From positions 1 to 8,961 of the forward strand of contig CAAEOZ010000047.1 in the NCBI GenBank assembly GCA_900757715.1: DNA of 8,961 bases. Direction: 5' to 3'. The first letter of the stretch is position 1. Each line of letters opens with the position of its first letter. Below the pieces are notes generated by a model that was given only the letters and a program-made list of their open reading frames with translations, was not told the origin of the DNA and searched no databases. The translations under genes were made by a program, and so were the position numbers. This document shows, piece by piece, positions 1 to 6,141 of this stretch. The DNA is from an uncultured Veillonella sp. GTDB lineage: Bacteria; Bacillota; Negativicutes; Veillonellales; Veillonellaceae.

Positions 1-185
1 TCAATTTGTGGACGGTATTGAGCGTCTACTTGTTGCATTTTCATATCTAATGCACCATAGCCAGGGTAGCTATTTACTACTTGGCTCATATTTACTAAGC
101 CAATGTTAGCAGCACTTGCTACTGCAGCAGTAGCAGACATAGCACCAACAATAGCTAAGGTAGTCAAATTTTTAGATAATTTCAT
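1..185 (-). CDS. OmpH/Skp-family periplasmic chaperone, N-terminal part (cut by window edge)
   Basis: Partial gene of 61 complete codons that runs off the left edge, read by translating the minus strand from the ATG at 185. The start is supported by an AGGAGG about 5 bases upstream. Residues 1-25 form a signal peptide: a basic MKLSK start, a hydrophobic core, and an Ala-rich end with a VASA-A cleavage-like site. The mature start, ANIGLVNMSQVVNSYPGY, resembles OmpH/Skp proteins, whose first strand reads IGxVxxxxVxxxxP/GxG and leads into a long coiled coil. Family members are trimeric periplasmic chaperones that hold unfolded outer-membrane proteins, so the gene implies a diderm envelope. It has its own promoter (242-270) and a leader hairpin. 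Only the N-terminus is visible, so the family call rests on the signal peptide and the first strand. Confidence 0.75.
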   Translation of the reverse strand, partial: MKLSKNLTTLAIVGAMSATAAVASAANIGLVNMSQVVNSYPGYGALDMKMQQVDAQYRPQI

Positions 186-206
186 CTGAAATCCTCCTCG
201 ATTAAA

Positions 207-235
207 AGTGTCACTATACAATCCAATAGTGTACT
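207..235 (-). other. stem-loop at the 5' end of the ompH-family mRNA
   Basis: A 6-bp stem (212-217 with 226-231, CACTAT/ATAGTG) encloses an 8-base loop, and a further AGT/ACT pair flanks it at 207-209 and 233-235. It lies between the predicted -10 box (242-247) and the ribosome site (191-200), so the transcript would begin within or at this hairpin. It could stabilise the mRNA or serve as an operator. Both roles are inference. Confidence 0.45.
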
Positions 236-241
236 ATTTTT

Positions 242-270
242 ACTATAACAAATCTTGCTAACTTTCACAA
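242..270 (-). promoter_or_regulatory. predicted sigma-70 promoter of the ompH-family gene
   Basis: On the minus strand, TTGTGA (265-270) is followed after exactly 17 bases by TATAGT (242-247), giving an expected start site near 235. The ATG is about 50 bases further on. Each box differs from consensus by one or two bases, and the spacing is ideal. Confidence 0.6.
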
Positions 271-330
271 GACTATGATAAATAGCATAATAAAGACCTA
301 TGAACTACTTATGAAAGTTATGAGAACTTA

Positions 331-404
331 AAATAATACCCACAAGCATACTCTGAGACCCTTAAAGCAGTCGATACAGACATATTCAGAACACACATGT
401 GGGC
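331..404 (-). terminator. long imperfect stem-loop after the GerW gene, probable terminator
   Basis: Read on the minus strand, GCCCACA (398-404) pairs with TGTGGGT (338-344). After one T-T mismatch the helix continues with a run of G-U and Watson-Crick pairs to about 18 pairs in total, closing a loop of about 29 bases. TATTATTTT follows immediately. The G-U pairs favour an RNA read from the minus strand. It sits about 60 bases past the GerW stop and before the ompH promoter, which fits a terminator. A structured RNA element is the alternative. Confidence 0.45.
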
Positions 405-465
405 ATTTCGGCTTTCACCAATTATTTATAATTTATCATCAAATAATGGTTTATTATTCATCAAA

Positions 466-843
466 TTATTGTTCATCATTTAAATAGATGTATTTATCGG
501 ATTTCAATTTAGATACAAGATCAGGCACCAACCCGATAAGACGATCAAAGCTGCTGCTGTAAGGGTTGCCCTTAATGTTAAACAATTCGATGCGGTCACC
601 TTTAATAACAAGGATTGCACTTGGTTCCATTTTGGCACCGCCGCCACCGCCGCCAGATTCTTGGTTTTTATTGGCTGTGCAGTGGTTTGTACCAGTACCA
701 AAACCAAAGGTTACGTCAACGAATGGAACGAGCGTGGTATCGCCGATTTGCACAGCTTCACCAACTACAGTTTCCACTTTAATCATATTTTTAAACTTCT
801 CAAATAGGACTTCCAAATTCTCTTTTACATTACTGTTCTCCAT
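466..843 (-). CDS. GerW/YtfJ-family protein
   Basis: A 125-residue protein. The ATG at 843 is preferred over the GTG at 846 because GGAGG lies 7 bases before it. The sequence follows the GerW (YtfJ) pattern: an N-terminal helix (1-22), a beta core with VGEAVQIGDTTLVPF (27-41) and FGFGTG (46-51), then a glycine run (64-69, GGGGGG) and KMEPSAILVIKGD (71-83). The C-terminal helix (98-115) matches the family's final amphipathic segment. In Bacillus, YtfJ is needed for normal spore germination, and homologues occur in many clostridia. The preceding gene encodes a DUF2953 protein, the partner seen as ytfI-ytfJ in Bacillus, which strengthens the call. If the host does not sporulate, the role must be another, probably envelope-related one. 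The exact function is unknown. Confidence 0.8.
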   Translation of the reverse strand: MENSNVKENLEVLFEKFKNMIKVETVVGEAVQIGDTTLVPFVDVTFGFGTGTNHCTANKNQESGGGGGGAKMEPSAILVIKGDRIELFNIKGNPYSSSFDRLIGLVPDLVSKLKSDKYIYLNDEQ

Positions 844-920
844 CACAGTACCTCCGCTTTTTGTGAAAGTATCATAGCTATAATAATACAGCTCATATAC
901 TCAATTGACATAATATATCC

Positions 921-2060
921 TTACGCTGTTTGGCCTTGTGCGGCTTTTAGCTTTGCTAGTTGCTTTGCTTCCTTCCGTTTAACCCAGAAGACACGAGCAC
1001 TTTCACCCAATAGGGAACGCACAGGTTTAGATACCAAAAATCTAGTACCATACCACGCCAATACGGCAAGAATCATACGACCTTTGATATAACCACTGCC
1101 TTCAGCTACCCAGTTCACATAATCTATCTCAATAGACTCTGCTTGCTCAGGCCAAATGCTATACAACATAGATGCAATAAGCCCCATCCGATACGGATCG
1201 CCAATACCAAATCGGCCCTCTATAGCCATATCACGTGGTTTAGAGTGGTTATAGCATCGTTTCGACACAAGGAATATCTGACGCCACAACTCTGTATTTC
1301 TCAAGTGTTTCATGAACCAGAATGTAGGAATTTCAGACTTGAATGATGCTACCGGATCATTAGGATCAGGCTTTCCAAAACGTTGTTTCACAGTCATTTT
1401 AATATCATTTACCTTCGTAAATACCTTTTCCTTGATAGATCCGTCACTATTAAAAGTAACACGACTTACTACTTCATCATCATCTTGAATGTGAGCCGTT
1501 GGATCTTGTTGAATCGAGTCATACCGATCAGCACGAGCTTGTGCATCCATATCCTTAGAAACCGCATCAGGTCGCTCAATGCGCTCCTTTGCCCTAGGTG
1601 AGCTCCCCGCCCCTGGTGATTCTTCATCATCAAAGATTGTATTGGAGCCTTGGGCGCTCTTCAAGTCATCAAAGCTTGTGCCGCTGGAGCTTGTAGTTGG
1701 ACCTTGTCCGCCTCCTTGCATAGCCTTTGCAAAGGCTTCTGCCATGTCGCCATCATCGTCCATTACCTTTTGATATTCTTCATCTACACGATTTTCAAGC
1801 CATTGTTCATAATCTTTCACAGGACCGATCTTAAGTACACCTAAAACGTATAATTCCTTAAAAAATGGTTTATTTTGAATGTACGCTAAGTGGAGTGAAA
1901 ATACGCGCCACAGCCATTTGATGCGCAACTCACCACGATATGGCGTCCGTCCATCAATTTCGATGCTATATGTGATTGGTGCCAGTAGGATAGTCAAGAT
2001 GAGTGCTACAATAATGGCCACAATAACGAGGACCACAATAGCCACTGTACTCAACCACAT
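921..2060 (-). CDS. DUF2953 domain-containing membrane protein (YtfI-like)
   Basis: About 379 residues from the ATG at 2060. One strongly hydrophobic segment (4-28) is followed by a family-type N-terminal block, ITYSIEIDGRTPYRGELR (29-46), then WLWRVFSLHL (49-58). Residues about 100-200 are acidic, Gly/Ser-rich and probably disordered. The C-terminal part (265-345) carries the DUF2953 features, notably GIGDPYRMG (285-293), followed by a WPEQAESIEIDY segment (303-314) and a hydrophobic stretch (328-337). The tail (360-373) is very basic. Starts are ambiguous: AAGGAGGTGAT overlaps a GTG at 2063 and ends at the ATG at 2060, while a TTG at 2054 has the best spacing (8 bases from GGAGG). The gene lies 23 bp after cobO and 77 bp before GerW. 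DUF2953 beside YtfJ is a known Firmicute pairing, but the biochemical role is not known. Confidence 0.75.
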   Translation of the reverse strand: MWLSTVAIVVLVIVAIIVALILTILLAPITYSIEIDGRTPYRGELRIKWLWRVFSLHLAYIQNKPFFKELYVLGVLKIGPVKDYEQWLENRVDEEYQKVMDDDGDMAEAFAKAMQGGGQGPTTSSSGTSFDDLKSAQGSNTIFDDEESPGAGSSPRAKERIERPDAVSKDMDAQARADRYDSIQQDPTAHIQDDDEVVSRVTFNSDGSIKEKVFTKVNDIKMTVKQRFGKPDPNDPVASFKSEIPTFWFMKHLRNTELWRQIFLVSKRCYNHSKPRDMAIEGRFGIGDPYRMGLIASMLYSIWPEQAESIEIDYVNWVAEGSGYIKGRMILAVLAWYGTRFLVSKPVRSLLGESARVFWVKRKEAKQLAKLKAAQGQTA

Positions 2061-2071
2061 CACCTCCTTAG
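2054..2071 (-). promoter_or_regulatory. ribosome site with near-perfect anti-SD match, deciding the DUF2953 start
   Basis: The minus strand reads CTAAGGAGGTGATGTGGTTG, an 11-base AAGGAGGTGAT match to the 16S 3' end. The match overlaps the GTG at 2063 and ends on the first bases of the ATG at 2060. By spacing, the TTG at 2054 is a serious competing start. The N-terminus differs by only two or three residues. Confidence 0.5.
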
Positions 2072-2083
2072 GTGTTCCTATGA

Positions 2084-2662
2084 TTAGTTTTCAATCCCTT
2101 TTCGAGCCATTACACCTTGTAGGTAGTAATGTTTAATCTCTTTCATCTCCGTTACGAGATCTGCCTCATCAATTAATTCTTGAGGGGCCCCACGGCCCGT
2201 AAATACGAGTTCCGTTTCTGGATGACGAGCATCGAGTAAAGCTTTAGTTTTATCCCATGTAATGAGTTCAAAGAAGAGAGCCATATTGTACTCATCAAGT
2301 ACAACGAGATCGTACTCACCACTGCTAATCGCAGCGAGTGCACGTTCATAGCCTTTTTCAATGAGAGCTACATAATCCTTCGGAGGATTACCAGACTCAA
2401 AGACAACGACTTCATCACCCCATTTAGCAAGTTCATCCTTACTCTTCATCCCTTCTTTGATGATAAAGAATGGCTTGCCCACAGTTTCTAACGTTAAATT
2501 TGTTAAGGTAGGTAAAATAGTATGTTCACTATATACTTTAGATTTCATAAATTGTAAGAAGAGGACTTTCTTGCCAGCGCCGATGGCACGAATAGCTAGG
2601 CCAATTGCGGCAGTCGTTTTGCCCTTGCCTTCACCGGTATAAACTTGTACATAGGCCTTCAT
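2084..2662 (-). CDS. cobO: corrinoid adenosyltransferase (CobO/BtuR family)
   Basis: A 192-residue ATP:cob(I)alamin / cob(I)yrinate a,c-diamide adenosyltransferase, which transfers adenosyl from ATP to the reduced corrinoid cobalt to give the coenzyme form. The P-loop GEGKGKTT is at 10-17, the Walker B-like VVLDEYNMAL at 120-129 and the family signature TGRGAP at 155-160. ADLVTEMKEIKH (167-178) and the C-terminal QGVMARKGIE (182-191) follow. Length matches the family (about 170-200). The ATG at 2662 is preferred over the in-frame ATG at 2680 because GGAGG lies 7 bases before it and falls inside the longer reading. It begins a probable unit with the DUF2953 and GerW genes and is insulated from the M23 gene by the stem-loop at 2720-2765. 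No other cobalamin biosynthesis gene is in the window, so salvage or remote pathway genes are likely. Confidence 0.92.
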   Translation of the reverse strand: MKAYVQVYTGEGKGKTTAAIGLAIRAIGAGKKVLFLQFMKSKVYSEHTILPTLTNLTLETVGKPFFIIKEGMKSKDELAKWGDEVVVFESGNPPKDYVALIEKGYERALAAISSGEYDLVVLDEYNMALFFELITWDKTKALLDARHPETELVFTGRGAPQELIDEADLVTEMKEIKHYYLQGVMARKGIEN

Positions 2663-2710
2663 AGATATACCTCCGTTCATATACTTTTATTTTACAATAT
2701 ATATATACAA

Positions 2711-2765
2711 AAAGAAAGAAAAAGAACTTGCTATAAGCGCATGTGCACGCATAACAAGTTCTTTT
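2711..2765 (-). terminator. strong stem-loop terminator after the M23 peptidase gene
   Basis: A perfect 11-bp inverted repeat, CAAGTTCTTTT (2755-2765) against AAAAGAACTTG (2720-2730), extends inward by several more pairs. On the minus strand a T/C-rich tract (2711-2724) follows. The flanking A and T runs would also give a U-tract on the other strand, so it may work in both directions, although no plus-strand gene ends here. It lies about 70 bp past the M23 stop and about 58 bp before the cobO start. Confidence 0.8.
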
Positions 2766-2834
2766 CATATGTATTGTATTTAATTTTGAGTATATAGTAT
2801 TTGATTTACGTGTATCACAATTGATTTTGCGTAT

Positions 2835-3791
2835 CTAATTGCTAATTGGTAAGAAAATCATAGGATCTACAGGTGTATTGTTGAGGCGTACCTCGTAGTG
2901 AACGTGGGCACCCGTACTTTTACCAGTACTACCCATCAAAGCTATGGTCTGACCTTGTTTCACGCTCATCCCTACTGTTACCAATACGGCACTATTATGG
3001 CCATAACGGGTAACAAATCCATTGCCATGATCGATTTCAACGAGGTTACCATAACCGCCGCTTGTATACCCTGCAAAGGTTACCACCCCTGCCGCAGTAG
3101 CTACGATTTGGGAACCATAGTCATCGGCAATATCGATACCTTCATGGAATGCACCAATAGCACCCGTAACTGGATCAACACGGCTACCAAATGGAGATGT
3201 AATAACACCCTTACTCGGCCAAATACTAGGTGTCGTACTATTCACAGCACCACCAGAACCAGCGGAGAAGTTGATGGATTGTAATGCCATCAAATCTTGT
3301 GCACCACCATCACGAAGAATATTGCGCATCGTATAGAAGCTAACAAGCAATTTTTGTGCTTCCTTATCCATTTTGGACAGTCGAGCCGATAATTGTGCCG
3401 CTGTTAACGTCTGTACTTCGCTATTATCAGCGGCTTCCTGCTTTGGGTCGCTACCATCCCCGCCACCTTGAGCTGGTGTACCAGATTCAGCACCCTTTAA
3501 CATTTGCTTATTCTCTTCACTAATTTGATTTAAGTTTTGAATTTTCTTATCCAGAACCTCTGTTTTTTGTTGTAACAATTTCAACTGTTCCGATTGCAAT
3601 TGCGTTTGTTGTCGTAATTGCACAACCTCAGCCTGACGCACGATGCCCCAAATACCGAGTACCAATGCCAAGACCAATACTACAGAACCAATAATGGCAA
3701 CGAGTTTCGCTTGTTTGGTAGTTAATGTCAATATGCAGTTGTCACCATTTCTTTCAACTTTGTTTGAAATGAATGCCGGTAATTTCAACAT
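2835..3791 (-). CDS. membrane-anchored M23 (lysostaphin/LytM-type) peptidoglycan endopeptidase
   Basis: A 318-residue protein. The N-terminus (1-28) is probably cytoplasmic, one transmembrane helix spans 29-50, and a Gln/Leu/Lys-rich coiled coil covers about 53-98. A Gly/Ala/Ser linker (100-125) and a second helical stretch (130-158) follow. The M23 metallopeptidase domain occupies about 194-314. By alignment with LytM, the zinc ligands are H216 and D220 (FHEGID) and H298 (HVHYE), with H265 (RYGH) and H296 as the catalytic histidines. All are present, so it should be active and cut peptide cross-links. The coiled coil plus M23 layout recalls division-associated or EnvC/MepM-type proteins. It starts 9 bp after the DUF4446 stop, and its TAAGGAAG ribosome site overlaps that stop codon, so the two are probably translationally coupled. 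Confidence 0.9.
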   Translation of the reverse strand: MLKLPAFISNKVERNGDNCILTLTTKQAKLVAIIGSVVLVLALVLGIWGIVRQAEVVQLRQQTQLQSEQLKLLQQKTEVLDKKIQNLNQISEENKQMLKGAESGTPAQGGGDGSDPKQEAADNSEVQTLTAAQLSARLSKMDKEAQKLLVSFYTMRNILRDGGAQDLMALQSINFSAGSGGAVNSTTPSIWPSKGVITSPFGSRVDPVTGAIGAFHEGIDIADDYGSQIVATAAGVVTFAGYTSGGYGNLVEIDHGNGFVTRYGHNSAVLVTVGMSVKQGQTIALMGSTGKSTGAHVHYEVRLNNTPVDPMIFLPISN

Positions 3792-3800
3792 AAAACTTCC

Positions 3801-4322
3801 TTATTTCGAGACGATAGCGCTCGTCAACGCTTCCTCATTGGTACGCTCACCCAACGCTTCGTTCAAACTTTCTAATTCCTCTTGTGAAAGACTTACTAAA
3901 CTTTTACCTTTCACAATAGGTTTACTAAAAATACGAGATTCATTACGACCGTAAATACTGGAGATACAGATGCCATTATTGTTGCCATCTAGCAAGGTAA
4001 GAGCAAAGGACAAATCATTCCCGATATTTTCAAAGGCATTATACTTAATAAAGCCAATTTTTTGTATCGTATTGCTCTGAATATTGCGGATTGCCACTTG
4101 CTCGGATAACAAGGACTCAAGACCCTTTGCAGCATCGCGAATTTCACTAACCTCTACAGATAATTTACGTTCTAGGCTCGCACCATGCTCCCCTTGCATA
4201 AAGAAATCGTATTTCTTTTTCAAGCTACCTAAACGGATGTGTAAGATTACACAATATACGAATAACACTATAACAAGAACGATGGTAACCATGCCTATCC
4301 ACGGTTGAATCGATTCGAACAT
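3801..4322 (-). CDS. DUF4446-family membrane protein
   Basis: A 173-residue protein from the ATG at 4322, preceded by AGGAAGG at 7 bases. One transmembrane helix (9-29) is followed by basic residues GSLKKKYD (32-39), so the remainder is probably cytoplasmic, although the opposite topology cannot be excluded. A helical region (48-78) leads into the conserved DUF4446 core, IGFIKYNAFENIGNDLSFAL (89-108), then LLDGNNNGICISSIYGR (110-126) and SKPIVKGKSLVSLSQEE (133-149). The function is unknown. As I recall, DUF4446 genes are often near parB in Firmicutes, and here parB lies one gene upstream of its hydF neighbour. The close pairing with the M23 gene suggests a link between the envelope and cell cycle machinery, which is inference. 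The family call is firm on the YNAF...GxDLSF motif. Confidence 0.85.
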   Translation of the reverse strand: MFESIQPWIGMVTIVLVIVLFVYCVILHIRLGSLKKKYDFFMQGEHGASLERKLSVEVSEIRDAAKGLESLLSEQVAIRNIQSNTIQKIGFIKYNAFENIGNDLSFALTLLDGNNNGICISSIYGRNESRIFSKPIVKGKSLVSLSQEELESLNEALGERTNEEALTSAIVSK

Positions 4323-4363
4323 GTATTTTCCTTCCTATACAATCATCAAAACTCCAACAGTTA

Positions 4364-4372
4364 ATTATACCA
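4364..4372 (-). promoter_or_regulatory. extended -10 promoter of the DUF4446-M23 unit
   Basis: The minus strand reads TGGTATAAT, a TG-n-TATAAT extended -10 box 42 bases before the DUF4446 ATG. The candidate -35 (TTTAAC, 17 bases further up) is weak, which is common when the extended -10 is present. Confidence 0.6.
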
Positions 4373-4410
4373 TTCCTATTGTGAAAGTTAAATGACTGCA
4401 TGCAATTTAA

Positions 4411-4458
4411 TTTAATATATCTAATATTTAATATATCTAATATTTAATATATCTAATA
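4411..4458. repeat. three perfect tandem copies of a 16-bp unit
   Basis: The unit TTTAATATATCTAATA occurs at 4411-4426, 4427-4442 and 4443-4458 without a mismatch. It lies between hydF and the promoter of the DUF4446 gene. It could vary in copy number by slippage, but no function is evident. Confidence 0.95.
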
Positions 4459-4498
4459 TAGATAAACGATACCTATATAACAATGTATATAACAAGCA

Positions 4499-4539
4499 TG
4501 TAATGTATATCTAAATGTATGTGTTACATACATATTACA
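4499..4539 (-). terminator. inverted repeat just after hydF, weak terminator candidate
   Basis: An 8-bp stem with a 3-base loop (4515-4522 with 4526-4533, ATGTATGT/ACATACAT) sits inside a second 6-bp pair (4499-4504 with 4534-4539, TGTAAT/ATTACA). It begins about 10 bases past the hydF stop. No long U-tract follows on the minus strand, so termination is uncertain. Confidence 0.35.
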
Positions 4540-4549
4540 ATGCTACTTA

Positions 4550-5920
4550 TTAGCCCTCTAGTTCGTCAACAAATGGGCTTATTGCTCGTTCTAGTATACC
4601 ATGTAGAGCTGCTATGAGTACACCGTAATTTACAATGGGTGTACCTTGTACAACAGCACATTCAATACGACGTAACACCTCACGGCGTGTTAGCATACAA
4701 GCACCACAGTGGATGATCAAATCATACTGTGATACATCCTTAGGGAATGCTCCCCCACTAGTGAATTCTAACTGTAAATCTGTATAACCTTGCTTCTTTA
4801 AAAGATTAGGTATTTTTACAGTCCCAATATCATCGCATTGACGACGATGTGTACAACCTTCACTGATAAGCACCTTGGAACCAGCTTTCAGATTCTTAAT
4901 AGCCTTAACACCAGTTACTAAATCCTGTAATTTTCCCTTGAACCGCGCCATCAAAATAGAAAAAGACGTCAACGGAATCGAATCAGGGGTCAACTCATCA
5001 ACCCGATCAAATGCTTGGGAGTCACAGATTACCATTTTAGGTGGATTCTTAAGAGAGTGAATCATAGCCGGTAATTCTTCTGTTTGACAGACTAATGCTA
5101 AGCCTTTGTGATTGAGAATTTCTCGGATAGTCTGCACCTGTGGCAAAATAAGTCGCCCCTTTGGTGCAGCACTATCGATAGGACATACAAGAATAATTGT
5201 ATCCCCCTCTTCAACTAAACCTTGTAAAAGAGTTTGCTCCCCTTCTACATCAAGAGGTGTTAACCCACCGAGTAGATCAAGCAACTCTAAGCGCTTAGCA
5301 TCAGATGTGAAGTCAGCAGAACCAATAACAGTAGCTAAGTCTGATAAGCCTGTATGGGCAGCTATATAGCCCTCCCCCACTATAACTTTTCCGACAATAT
5401 CTTTAGAATCATCTAAATTGTTTGTAACTTTACTTATATTGTCTACGGATTCTTTTATAGTTCCTTTAGACTTTACTATATTCTCTTTAAGCTCATCCAT
5501 ATCGTTTTTATATAAATGCTTATCGAATTTAGTCGAATTAATTTCATTTATAAAAAGCGCGATAGGTACATTATTTTGTTTTAAAAGACCTAACCAATGC
5601 ATATCATCCGAAGTTGGTTCTTCATCAGTGCGAAGCACATAAACAGCAAGATTAATTTCTTTCAGAACCTCTTTTGTTTTCTCCATGCGCAATGTACCTA
5701 ATTCAGTTGTATCGTCTATACCAGCTGTATCAATAATCACCACAGGACCGAGTGGCAAGATTTCCATAGCTTTACTCACAGGATCAGTTGTAGTCCCTGC
5801 CACATCGGACACTAACGATACAGGCTGATCAGTTAACATATTGATCAATGTAGACTTACCGGCATTACAACGGCCAAAAAAGCCAATATGTATGCGGTTT
5901 GCCTTAGGTGTTTGTTCCAT
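4550..5920 (-). CDS. hydF: HydF, [FeFe]-hydrogenase H-cluster maturation GTPase
   Basis: A 456-residue HydF, the scaffold GTPase that works with HydE and HydG to assemble and deliver the di-iron subcluster to [FeFe] hydrogenase. The GTPase domain (about 8-200) has G1 GRCNAGKS (16-23), G2 TTT (43-45) and G3 DTAG (64-67). The iron-sulfur motif is complete: C356, H358, H404, C405 and C408, a CxHx45HCxxC pattern typical of the family. Oddities: the expected G4 NKxD reads NEIN (125-128), and residues about 130-182 form a charged, low-complexity insertion. The total exceeds the roughly 400-410 residues known for characterised HydF proteins. The ATG at 5920 has an AACGAGG ribosome site. Its neighbours parB and DUF4446 are unrelated in function, and hydE, hydG and hydrogenase genes are not in the window. 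Confidence 0.93.
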   Translation of the reverse strand: MEQTPKANRIHIGFFGRCNAGKSTLINMLTDQPVSLVSDVAGTTTDPVSKAMEILPLGPVVIIDTAGIDDTTELGTLRMEKTKEVLKEINLAVYVLRTDEEPTSDDMHWLGLLKQNNVPIALFINEINSTKFDKHLYKNDMDELKENIVKSKGTIKESVDNISKVTNNLDDSKDIVGKVIVGEGYIAAHTGLSDLATVIGSADFTSDAKRLELLDLLGGLTPLDVEGEQTLLQGLVEEGDTIILVCPIDSAAPKGRLILPQVQTIREILNHKGLALVCQTEELPAMIHSLKNPPKMVICDSQAFDRVDELTPDSIPLTSFSILMARFKGKLQDLVTGVKAIKNLKAGSKVLISEGCTHRRQCDDIGTVKIPNLLKKQGYTDLQLEFTSGGAFPKDVSQYDLIIHCGACMLTRREVLRRIECAVVQGTPIVNYGVLIAALHGILERAISPFVDELEG

Positions 5921-5963
5921 AACCTATCCTCGTTACTTAACCTTCATATATATTGTAAAATAT

Positions 5964-5969
5964 ATTATA
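5964..5969 (-). promoter_or_regulatory. candidate -10 box of hydF
   Basis: A consensus TATAAT on the minus strand, 44 bases before the hydF ATG. No convincing -35 box is present at 16-18 bases, so this is tentative. It suggests hydF can be transcribed separately from parB. Confidence 0.35.
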
Positions 5970-5988
5970 AAACTTCTTACGCCTTATC

Positions 5989-6038
5989 TTATTATTTAAT
6001 AATTCTCTTACATTTATTATTTAATAATTCTCTTACAT
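5989..6038. repeat. perfect tandem duplication of a 25-bp unit
   Basis: Positions 5989-6013 and 6014-6038 are identical and directly adjacent. Each unit begins TTATTATTTAATAATTC and ends TCTTACAT. It lies between hydF and parB, upstream of the hydF -10 candidate. Confidence 0.95.
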
Positions 6039-6041
6039 ATA

Positions 6042-6073
6042 GTAAAAGCGCAGCCCGTAGACTACACTTTTAC
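6042..6073 (-). terminator. stem-loop after parB, strand-specific RNA hairpin
   Basis: On the minus strand GTAAAAG (6067-6073) pairs with CTTTTAC (6042-6048). The helix then continues with U-G, G-C, U-G, A-U and G-C pairs to 12 pairs around an 8-base loop. The G-U pairs work only in the minus-strand RNA. It lies about 70 bases past parB. It lacks a clean U-tract beyond the stem, so it could be a weak terminator or an mRNA-end hairpin. Confidence 0.45.
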
Positions 6074-6108
6074 CGCAGATTGTAAATATTATTGTTGTTA
6101 TTGTTCCG

Positions 6109-6126
6109 GCTATTGCTATTGCTATT
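6109..6126. repeat. hexamer repeat (GCTATT)x3 near the parB 3' end
   Basis: Three perfect GCTATT units are followed by a degenerate GCTTTT (6127-6132). They lie in the 221-bp gap just past the parB stop codon. Confidence 0.9.
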
Positions 6127-6141
6127 GCTTTTGCTAGCCAA

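Noticed and set aside
338..404. tRNA-like 7-bp closing stem over 67 bases
   Set aside because: There is no T-loop (TTCRA), no anticodon arm and no CCA. The inner sequence instead pairs as one long helix.
566..877. Plus-strand open frame of 103 codons with a proline run
   Set aside because: It is the antisense of the GerW gene. The proline run mirrors the glycine run, there is no ribosome site, and the minus-strand protein has clear family features.
2663..2720. Cobalamin riboswitch upstream of cobO
   Set aside because: Only about 58 bases separate the terminator stem from the ATG, too short for the riboswitch, and no B12-box-like sequence is visible.
2956..2964. TGTTTCACG half of a parS site in the M23 gene
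   Set aside because: The second half (CTCATCC) does not match, so it is a chance half-site.
2898..3284. Plus-strand open frame of 128 codons
   Set aside because: It lies antisense to the M23 catalytic domain, whose zinc ligands are all present. The plus-strand translation is Thr/Cys/His-rich without recognisable motifs.
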